27,600 nt of DNA from JAGZHZ01 sp965150505 (GTDB lineage: Bacteria; Bacillota; Clostridia; Lachnospirales; Lachnospiraceae): assembly GCA_965150505.1 (NCBI GenBank), contig CBCTVZ010000023.1:1-27600 (forward strand), given 5' to 3'. Of the stretch, positions 22,136 to 27,600 are shown one piece after another. Numbering within the stretch: position 1 is the stretch's first letter; the number at the start of each line of letters is the position of its first letter. The notes beneath the pieces are model-generated. The model had not been told where the DNA came from. It ran no database searches and worked only from the letters and a program-made list of their open reading frames with translations. A program made the position numbers and the translations under genes.

Positions 22136-23067
22136 AGAAAATTGCAACGAGAGACAGTTACGGCAGTACATTAGTGGAACTGGGAGAAAAATACGAAAAT
22201 CTGGTAGTGCTTGACGCTGATTTAGCGGCTGCCACAAAGACTGGAATGTTCAAAAAAGCATTTCCAGACCGCCATTTTAACTGCGGAATTGCAGAGGGCA
22301 ACATGGTTGGAATCGCAGCAGGGCTTGCAGCAACTGGCAAAGTGCCATTTGTAAGTTCTTTTGCAATGTTTGTTGCAGGAAGAGCATTTGAGCAGATCCG
22401 AAATTCTGTCGGATATCCTCATTTGAATGTTAAAATTGGAGCAAGTCATGCAGGAATTTCTGTAGGAGAAGACGGAGCAACTCATCAGTGTAATGAAGAT
22501 ATCGCATTGATGAGAACCATTCCTGGAATGGTTGTAATCAATCCAGCTGATGACATAGAGGCAAGAGCAGCAGTAAAAGCTGCATTTGAGTATGAAGGAC
22601 CTGTATATCTGAGATTCGGACGACTTGCCGTTCCAGTTATCAATGATCCAGAAACATACCATTTTGAATTAGGAAAAGGCGTTGTGCTGAAAGAAGGAAA
22701 AGATCTGACGATTGTAGCTACAGGACTGACTGTTGCGCCAAGCCTTGAAGCAGCTCAGATGCTGGAAAAAGATGGAGTGAATGCAAAAGTAATTAACATT
22801 CACACAATCAAGCCATTGGATGAAGATTTGATCGTGGCAGCAGCAAAAGAGACAGGCAAAGTAGTGACAGTGGAAGAACATTCCATCATCGGCGGACTTG
22901 GAAGTGCAGTATGCGACTGTCTGAGCGAAAAAATGCCGACATTGACGAAAAAAATAGGAATCCGTGACGTATATGGAGAATCTGGACCAGCTTTGGAACT
23001 GCTTCATAAATATAAACTGGATGCAGAAGGAATCTACAGCCAGATCAAAGAATTTTTAAATAAATAA
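22123..23067 (+). CDS. Transketolase, C-terminal subunit
   Basis: A 314-residue partner of the preceding subunit, carrying the pyrimidine-binding and C-terminal domains. The N-terminal part starts ATRDSYGSTLVELGEKYENLVVLDADLA; NCGIAEGNMVGIAAGLAATGKVPFVSSFAMFVAGRAFEQIRN contains the catalytic Glu (IAEGNM). IGASHAGISVGEDGATHQCNEDIALMRTIPGM is typical of this family, and the last ~120 residues form the transketolase C domain (VATGLTVAPSLEAA...VTVEEHSIIGGLGSAV). The RBS AGGTGAAG lies inside the upstream gene and the reading frames overlap by 13 nt. A hairpin terminator follows 40 nt after the stop. Confidence 0.95.
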   Translation: MSEVKKIATRDSYGSTLVELGEKYENLVVLDADLAAATKTGMFKKAFPDRHFNCGIAEGNMVGIAAGLAATGKVPFVSSFAMFVAGRAFEQIRNSVGYPHLNVKIGASHAGISVGEDGATHQCNEDIALMRTIPGMVVINPADDIEARAAVKAAFEYEGPVYLRFGRLAVPVINDPETYHFELGKGVVLKEGKDLTIVATGLTVAPSLEAAQMLEKDGVNAKVINIHTIKPLDEDLIVAAAKETGKVVTVEEHSIIGGLGSAVCDCLSEKMPTLTKKIGIRDVYGESGPALELLHKYKLDAEGIYSQIKEFLNK

Positions 23068-23106
23068 GATTTTGTGCAGAGGACACTGTACAGTGTAATG
23101 TGATGG

Positions 23107-23168
23107 GAACTGCCGGAAAAACTGAGTATTTCATGAAATCAGTTAAAATCCGGCAGTTTCTTTCTATT
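23107..23168 (+). terminator. Terminator of the transketolase operon
   Basis: The outer stem AACTGCCGG (about 23108-23116) pairs with CCGGCAGTT (23150-23158), and an inner stem AACTGA pairs with TCAGTT. It is followed by TTCTTTCTATT. It sits between convergent genes, but the - strand side has no strong T-run. Confidence 0.75.
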
Positions 23169-23754
23169 AAAAAATAAAATGTCTTTTTTCAGGAAAAAGA
23201 TTTTGGCAGGACAGGCAGATACCTTTTGCGATACATTCTGCAAGCATCATCACAATGGAAATGCGGGTACTTTGAAGCATGAGATGAGAAAAGCGGTTGT
23301 TGATATTGACAATGCCAGTGATGGAGATATCGCCAGCGGATTCTAATGTTTTATTGACACCGGCCCCAGGAGAAAGACTTCCATGCGCCACCGTGATATA
23401 TCCTTGGTGTTTTTGTGTTCCAAGAGAAGCGTCAATCGCAATTAAAAGACGATCTGGATGATGAGCATAGATGGTGCGCAGTGTTTCTGAGAGATTTAGA
23501 GCATGTACAGGGGACTGCAGCGTTCCATAAATGGAAAAATAATCAGGAAGCGCGTCAGAAAGACGACTTCCTATAATAGGGCCGAGGCTGTCGCCAGTCA
23601 CACGGTCACTGCCGATACATAGAAAGACAGGCGGCAGATTATTTTTATCAGAGCGTTCCTGAAATAAAGTAGTTAAATAAGAGCTAAGGAAAACGGAAGC
23701 ATTTTTTTTGGATGTATTAATATAATAAGTTTCTTCAGATAACTTTGTATTCAT
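23167..23754 (-). CDS. yyaC: Spore protease YyaC family protein (DUF1256)
   Basis: A 195-residue protein of the YyaC/DUF1256 family, related to the GPR/HybD-like protease fold and found in endospore formers. Family blocks are PPVFLCIGSDRVTGDSLGPIIGSRL, YGTLQSPVHALNL, DRLLIAIDASLG and GYITVAHGSLSPGAGVNK, followed by GDISITGIVNI. The start is ATG 23754 with AAAGGA about 8 nt upstream; the longer open frame to 23877 begins at a TTG and adds a non-conserved hydrophobic stretch. It supports a sporulating organism, though its substrate is unknown. It is divergent from the LysM gene and convergent with transketolase. I could not assign a clear sigma-E/F/G promoter. Confidence 0.9.
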   Translation of the reverse strand: MNTKLSEETYYINTSKKNASVFLSSYLTTLFQERSDKNNLPPVFLCIGSDRVTGDSLGPIIGSRLSDALPDYFSIYGTLQSPVHALNLSETLRTIYAHHPDRLLIAIDASLGTQKHQGYITVAHGSLSPGAGVNKTLESAGDISITGIVNINNRFSHLMLQSTRISIVMMLAECIAKGICLSCQNLFPEKRHFIF

Positions 23755-23919
23755 AATGAAAATCCTTTCTTGTTTTTTAAAGTGTATCCAGAAAAAAAGA
23801 AAAATATTCTGAAAATAAAAAAGAAAAAGTGTCGAAATATTTTTTAAATCCTGTACATAAAATGATAAATTCTGCAAAGAAAATATGGTAGGATGAGGAC
23901 AGGAAAGGAGTGGACGGAT

Positions 23920-25146
23920 ATGCTGGAAGTAAAATTTAAGGAAGAGAAAAAAAGATCAGAGGAAACGGAAAACAAAAAAGAAGAAGGATTTGATCTTCCA
24001 AAGAATGTAAAACAGGTTGGGGAAGTAGAAAAAGAACGGAAACTGTACATAGAAGACTATGTCATCACTTATCTTCAACAACTGACAAAAAATACAGAAG
24101 GAACGAAGACGGCAGTTTTTCTGGGGGAAAGAAAAGTACAGAAAGATTGCCATTATCTTTTTATCAGCGGAATATTGGAAATAGAAGACGGTGAATTTGG
24201 TGAAGAACAGAAAAAAAAGATGGAAGAAGAGAAAAACAAATATTTCTCTGAATTAAGCAGAATCGGATGGTTTTTATCTGTGCCGGGACAAAAATTGGAG
24301 CTGACTGCTGAATTGGAGCGTAAACATCGGGACTTGTTTCCAGAAGAAGATTCGATCTTATTGATACGCGACACCGTAGAGCAGGAAGAAATCTTATTTC
24401 TTATGGAAGGAAATATGCTGCGGGATCAGGGAGGATATTACGTTTACTATGAGCAGAATCCAGGGATGCAGGAATATTTGATGGATCATAAGAAGCAGGA
24501 CTCTGTAGAAGAAGAGACGAAGGAAGATACCGTTATTCAAAGTTTTAGAAAAAAATTTAAACGTCGGCAGGATAGAAAACAAGGGACAGGCACTAGATGG
24601 GTATATGGTGCAGGCACAATGCTTGTGATGACCATTTTAGTGATCGGAGTGACGATTATCAATAATTATGATAAGATGAAAAATATGGAAAAAACATTGA
24701 CGGATATTTCAAAACAAGTGGCAGAAGAACCGGAACAAAACGAGCTTCCTGTCTCAGCACAGAGCAACATTGAGACAGAAAAATTAACAGAACAGCACAG
24801 CGAAATAGAATCAGAAGAAATAACAGAGCAACAGACTGAAATAGAGTCAGAGAAGGAAAAGAAAGAGACAGAAAAGATCCAGCAACAGCAAAATGGCGAG
24901 GCAGAGTTTGAAATTCAGGCAGAGAGCAAAAAGAGCAAAAAGCGACAGAATGTAGAGACAGAAGAGATAGAGGAAGTATCTGCGCGTCCGTCACAGGCAG
25001 TATATATTGTAAAAAACGGGGATACGCTAGCAGGCATTTGTCACAAGTATTATGGAAACCTTGATAAAGTGGAAGAGATCTGCTTATTAAATGATATCAC
25101 AGATCAAGATGAGATCTGGGCAGGGGATAAGATTGTATTACCATAA
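23920..25146 (+). CDS. Bitopic membrane protein: MPN/JAMM-like cytoplasmic domain, TM helix, extracellular LysM
   Basis: A 408-residue protein with no signal peptide. Residues 1-42 are charged and disordered. Residues ~43-190 are a folded domain whose order of elements resembles an MPN (JAB1/Mov34) domain: helix EDYVITYLQQL, strand TAVFLGE, strand LFISGILEIED, helix KMEEEKNKYFSELSR, strand IGWFLSVPG (115-123), helix, strand SILLIRD. The JAMM metal ligands (HxH...S..D) are absent, since LSV stands where H-S-H would be. A basic patch KKFKRRQDRK (211-220) precedes the TM at about 228-248. An acidic Glu/Gln-rich linker (250-355) with a duplicated TEQ-TEIESE motif leads to a LysM at 361-408 (VYIVKNGDTLAGICHKYYG...AGDKIVLP). 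ATG 23920 has AAAGGAG 9 nt upstream, better than ATG 23893. The LysM is certain; the MPN likeness is inference. Confidence 0.9.
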   Translation: MLEVKFKEEKKRSEETENKKEEGFDLPKNVKQVGEVEKERKLYIEDYVITYLQQLTKNTEGTKTAVFLGERKVQKDCHYLFISGILEIEDGEFGEEQKKKMEEEKNKYFSELSRIGWFLSVPGQKLELTAELERKHRDLFPEEDSILLIRDTVEQEEILFLMEGNMLRDQGGYYVYYEQNPGMQEYLMDHKKQDSVEEETKEDTVIQSFRKKFKRRQDRKQGTGTRWVYGAGTMLVMTILVIGVTIINNYDKMKNMEKTLTDISKQVAEEPEQNELPVSAQSNIETEKLTEQHSEIESEEITEQQTEIESEKEKKETEKIQQQQNGEAEFEIQAESKKSKKRQNVETEEIEEVSARPSQAVYIVKNGDTLAGICHKYYGNLDKVEEICLLNDITDQDEIWAGDKIVLP

Positions 25147-25190
25147 AAATGGAATAAAATTTTAGGATTGGTTATCAAAAGTGAGATGAA

Positions 25191-25219
25191 TTGCAACAGA
25201 GGTTAAAAAATGATATAAT
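25191..25219 (+). promoter_or_regulatory. Promoter of the DUF5711-like/CvpA genes
   Basis: TTGCAA (25191-25196), a 17-nt spacer and TATAAT (25214-25219, preceded by TGA). It gives a ~105-nt purine-rich leader containing two copies of AGATAAAATAGG (25275-25286, 25314-25325), the second supplying the RBS. No riboswitch-like fold was seen. Confidence 0.75.
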
Positions 25220-25331
25220 AGACGGAATCCTTTTGGACAATAAAAGGAAAGACAAAGTGATCAGAAAACGATACAGATAAAATAGGCGATCTGCAAAAGC
25301 AGAAAAATAAAAGAGATAAAATAGGAAAAAA

Positions 25332-26606
25332 ATGAGTGAAGAAAAAAGTACAGAAGAAAAAAAGATAGAAAAAGAAGAAAAAAAACGTAGCCCTTATATA
25401 AACATAATGGAAAGCAGCGATGAAATACGTGATATATCGTATTTAAACAGGTCTTTTTCCGAAAAATTCTTGCGGGGAGTGCAGAAGATAAAAGACATGA
25501 TTGCAGGTAGAAAAAAATTTTTTATAATATTTGCTGTGATAATGTGCGTGGCAGGATATTTGATTTTAAATAATATGCGCGTATTGAAAAACTATGAACT
25601 TGTCAAAACATCAGAGAGGACAGATGTTTTGACAACAAGTTTTGTAGAAATGAATGGGAAACTATTAAAGTATAGCCCAGATGGAGTCGCATATATGGAT
25701 GGGGATTCCGTTTTGTGGAGCGCAGCATATAGTATGCAGATTCCGATTGTAGATATCTGTGAAAAAATAGCCGTTGTAGGGGAACAGAAAGGATCACAGG
25801 TTTATATTTACAGTGCAGACAAAGGGCAGATCGGATACTTTCAGACGCTTCTGCCAATTCAAAAAGTAAAAGTTGCCTCTCAAGGAGTGGTAGCCGCCGT
25901 GTTAGAAGATGGCGAAGTGACTTGGATTAATTTATATGATACCGATGGAAATGAGATTGCAAAGCATAGAACGTCTGTGGCAGAGTCAGGGTATCCGATT
26001 GATGTGTCAATTTCTCCGGACGGACAAAAATTAGCGGTTTCTTTTTTGAGAACAACAAAAGGCGTGATGAATACAAAAATTGCTTTTTACAATTTTGGAT
26101 CAGTAGGAAAAGCGCAATCGAATAATGAAATGAACAGTGAGATTTATGAAAATACAGTTGTTCCGAAAGTAGCATATCTCAATAATACAAAGGCAGTTGC
26201 GTTTCGGGATAACGGATTTACCATATATGAAGGAAAACAGATTCCTGAAAAACAGGCAGAAGTAAATATGGATCAGGATATTATCAGTATTTTTTACGAT
26301 GATGAATCATTAGGATTTGTATTTCAGAGTGACCTTTCAGAACATAAATATAAGATACAGCTCTATAATCTAAAAGGCAAGAAAACGATGGAACAATATG
26401 TGGATCAAAAATTTCAGAATATTAAATTAAGCTCTGGAAAAATTATTTTATATGATACCGATACTTTTTGTATATACAGCAAACAGGGGAGAAAAATATT
26501 TGAAGGAAAGTATCGAGAACAGATTACAGATATCATAAAAATATCAGGATTCCGAAAATATCTTGTCATCACAAAGGGAAGTATGGATCAGGTCAGACTG
26601 AAATAG
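25332..26606 (+). CDS. DUF5711-like membrane-anchored beta-propeller-type protein
   Basis: A 424-residue protein. Residues 1-58 are highly charged (poly Lys/Glu) and cytoplasmic; one TM helix lies at about 62-80 (KKFFIIFAVIMCVAGYLILN); the rest is external. The external part has repeated short blades such as GDSVLWSAAYSMQIPIVDICEKIAVVGE, SQVYIYSADKGQIGYF and GVVAAVLEDGEVTWINLYDTDGNEI. Later ones are IDVSISPDGQKLAVSF, KIQLYNLKGKKTM and TFCIYSKQGRKI. This pattern of 'signal, colour, position' repeats is that of WD40/PQQ-like propellers and of the DUF5711 family as I recall it. No catalytic motif is seen. The start has ATAGG 6 nt upstream. cvpA follows after 16 nt, so they form one operon. Confidence 0.85.
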   Translation: MSEEKSTEEKKIEKEEKKRSPYINIMESSDEIRDISYLNRSFSEKFLRGVQKIKDMIAGRKKFFIIFAVIMCVAGYLILNNMRVLKNYELVKTSERTDVLTTSFVEMNGKLLKYSPDGVAYMDGDSVLWSAAYSMQIPIVDICEKIAVVGEQKGSQVYIYSADKGQIGYFQTLLPIQKVKVASQGVVAAVLEDGEVTWINLYDTDGNEIAKHRTSVAESGYPIDVSISPDGQKLAVSFLRTTKGVMNTKIAFYNFGSVGKAQSNNEMNSEIYENTVVPKVAYLNNTKAVAFRDNGFTIYEGKQIPEKQAEVNMDQDIISIFYDDESLGFVFQSDLSEHKYKIQLYNLKGKKTMEQYVDQKFQNIKLSSGKIILYDTDTFCIYSKQGRKIFEGKYREQITDIIKISGFRKYLVITKGSMDQVRLK

Positions 26607-26622
26607 AAAGGACGAAAGCAGA

Positions 26623-27321
26623 ATGAACATATTAAGCATCATCATTTTATTGGTAGTTTTATTATTTATGCTGCGAGGGTATCGAAAAGGGCTGGTGAAA
26701 ATGGTTGCCTCCATGACGACACTAATCCTTGCTATTTTTCTAGTTAGTATCGCTACGCCGCATATTTCAAATCTTTTGAAGACACATACACCGGTGTACG
26801 AGATCATTGAGGGGAAATGCGAAGAGTTGATCCAGAATGGAACAGAACAGGTCAGCAGTAAAATAGAAGAGACGGAATGGATTGAAAATTTGAAAATTCC
26901 TAGCTTTTTGCAGGAAATGATAAAAGAAAATAATAACACGGTCTCTTACAAAAAAATGCAGGTGGACAATTTTAGAGAATATATTTCACATTTTCTTGCC
27001 ACAATGATTTTGAATGTACTTTCCTATATCATAACATTTATTGTGGCGCTGATTGTGATTAAATTGATTGTCGGAGCATTAGGACTGTTGACGCATCTGC
27101 CAGTGATTCACAGCATGAACCGGATTTTAGGCGCAGCCATGGGGCTGATTCAGAGTTTAATTTTGATATGGCTGTTTTTATTGGTCGTAACTCTTTTTGG
27201 AAATACAGAGTGGGGAGATTATATTATGAGAATGATCAATGACAGCTCTGTTTTGACAGCTTTATATGATGCGAATATCTATATAGGGATTTTTGATAAC
27301 ATTATGAAATTTTTTGTATAA
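26623..27321 (+). CDS. CvpA family membrane protein
   Basis: A 232-residue integral membrane protein of the CvpA (colicin V production) family, whose biochemical role is poorly known. The N-terminal signature is NILSIIILLVVLLFMLRGYRKGLVKMVAS, with TM1 about 2-17 and TM2 about 25-45. A soluble loop with amphipathic helices (50-120) follows, then TM3 about 124-150 and TM4 about 165-190 with the typical VIHSMNRILGAAMGLIQSLILIWLF segment. RBS AAAGGA is about 11 nt before the ATG. The last gene of the operon with the DUF5711-like protein; a promoter and terminator start directly after its stop. Confidence 0.9.
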   Translation: MNILSIIILLVVLLFMLRGYRKGLVKMVASMTTLILAIFLVSIATPHISNLLKTHTPVYEIIEGKCEELIQNGTEQVSSKIEETEWIENLKIPSFLQEMIKENNNTVSYKKMQVDNFREYISHFLATMILNVLSYIITFIVALIVIKLIVGALGLLTHLPVIHSMNRILGAAMGLIQSLILIWLFLLVVTLFGNTEWGDYIMRMINDSSVLTALYDANIYIGIFDNIMKFFV

Positions 27322-27327
27322 TAGGGA

Positions 27328-27356
27328 TTGACAAAATAAAAAAAGGGTGCTAATAT
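27328..27356 (+). promoter_or_regulatory. Promoter-like sequence immediately before a terminator
   Basis: A consensus TTGACA (27328-27333), a 17-nt spacer and TAATAT (27351-27356). Predicted +1 is around 27363, inside the terminator hairpin. Either it fires a very short transcript or it is a remnant of a promoter array. Confidence 0.55.
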
Positions 27357-27359
27357 AAA

Positions 27360-27393
27360 GATCCACCGTGTGATGCGGTGGGTCATTTTTTTT
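27360..27393 (+). terminator. Terminator of the cvpA operon
   Basis: GATCCACCG (27360-27368) pairs with CGGTGGGTC (27376-27384), one G-U, 7-nt loop, followed by A and eight Ts (27386-27393). Confidence 0.9.
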
Positions 27394-27400
27394 GAAAAAA

Positions 27401-27520
27401 TCAACACTGAAAAAAATAAATAAAAAAAGTGTTGACAAAGTAAAAAAGAGATGATATACTAACAAAGTCGCGTGTGAGACGGATGAAAAGAACTGAAAAA
27501 AATAAATAAAAAAAGTTCTT
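27401..27520 (+). repeat. Duplicated A-tract/inverted-repeat module upstream of tandem promoters
   Basis: A 25-bp sequence (ACTG, A7, TAAATA7GT) is identical at 27406-27430 and 27492-27516. Each copy is the loop and inner arms of an inverted repeat: TCAACACT/AGTGTTGA (27401-27408, 27428-27435) and AAGAACT/AGTTCTT (27488-27494, 27514-27520). The 19-nt loops are the same; the arms differ but stay complementary. Each right arm runs into a TTGACA -35 box. The A-tracts also resemble UP elements. Confidence 0.85.
27432..27460 (+). promoter_or_regulatory. Strong tandem promoter (upstream), probably rRNA operon
   Basis: Perfect TTGACA (27432-27437), 17-nt spacer and TATACT (27455-27460), preceded by an A-tract UP-like element. 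Confidence 0.85.
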
Positions 27521-27547
27521 GACAAACAGAAAACACTGTGATAAAAT
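27519..27547 (+). promoter_or_regulatory. Strong tandem promoter (downstream), probably rRNA operon
   Basis: Perfect TTGACA (27519-27524), 17-nt spacer and TAAAAT (27542-27547), again with an A-tract directly upstream. Two such promoters in tandem, 87 bp apart, are typical of rRNA operons. Confidence 0.85.
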
Positions 27548-27600
27548 ATAAAAGCTGTCACAGAGAACAGCAAAGAACATTGATAACTGAACAGTGAAAC
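27548..27600 (+). other. Start of a probable rRNA operon leader (runs off the window)
   Basis: After the last promoter the sequence AAGCTGTCACAGAGAACAGC forms a small stem, followed by AAAGAACATTGATAACTGAACAGTGAAAC. This resembles pre-16S leaders of Lachnospiraceae (the 'CTTTGAAAACTGAACA' type). No mature rRNA is inside the window. The call rests on promoter type and leader resemblance. Confidence 0.55.

Noticed and set aside
23755..23877. TTG-initiated N-terminal extension of YyaC with a hydrophobic stretch
   Set aside because: No RBS, not part of the family, and the ATG at 23754 has a good AAAGGA box.
25220..25331. Possible riboswitch in the leader of the DUF5711-like gene
   Set aside because: The leader is purine-rich with few pairing options and no recognisable aptamer core or terminator/antiterminator pair.

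Overview
The window looks like chromosomal DNA of a low-GC, anaerobic, monoderm Clostridia, most likely a Lachnospiraceae member. Evidence for this is the Bacillus-type large SRP RNA, an oxygen-labile two-subunit Fe-S L-serine dehydratase, a YyaC-type sporulation protein, a split (two-subunit) transketolase, strong AGGAGG ribosome binding sites and TTGACA/TATAAT sigma-A promoters. Most genes are core metabolism or information processing. I see no prophage, insertion sequence, CRISPR array or toxin-antitoxin system.

Layout. 1-233: 3' part of the SRP RNA gene and its terminator. 347-9898: a peptide-use cluster on the + strand, comprising an M3 oligoendopeptidase, a small membrane protein overlapping its stop codon, and a complete oligopeptide ABC importer (binding protein, two permeases, two ATPases). 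Two intercistronic stem-loops separate the binding protein from the rest, and the OppC-like permease carries a large repetitive insertion. 9999-10500: a small membrane protein and three 42-bp tandem repeats that run into a bidirectional terminator. 10572-13807: a redox block with a thioredoxin (WCMPC) and a Crp/Fnr regulator on the - strand, sdaAB-sdaAA on +, and a second thioredoxin (WCGPC) on -.

14105-16300: two tandem paralogous secreted proteins whose lipobox-like signal has Phe where Cys belongs. 16353-16439: tRNA-Ser(CGA) on -. 16554-17195: a stand-alone PduL phosphotransacylase on -. 17365-21175: pfkA followed by the conserved dnaX-ybaB-recR group. 21296-23067: transketolase N and C subunits. 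23167-23754: yyaC on -.

23920-27321: three membrane-anchored envelope genes. These are a cytoplasmic domain resembling a degenerate MPN/JAMM fold joined to a TM helix and an external LysM, then a DUF5711-like propeller-type protein, then a CvpA family protein. 27328-27600: a promoter-terminator pair and two strong tandem promoters with a duplicated A-tract/inverted-repeat module, leading into what is probably an rRNA operon just past the window.

The best candidates for undescribed biology are the MPN-like/TM/LysM protein and its neighbours, the repeat insertion in the OppC-like permease, the Cys-to-Phe 'lipobox' paralogs, the Crp-type regulator paired with a GTGAC-N3-GTCAC palindrome at about -41 of the adjacent thioredoxin gene, and the duplicated promoter modules whose inverted-repeat arms differ but stay self-complementary. 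All function calls are read from sequence and from memory of the families. No database search was run.
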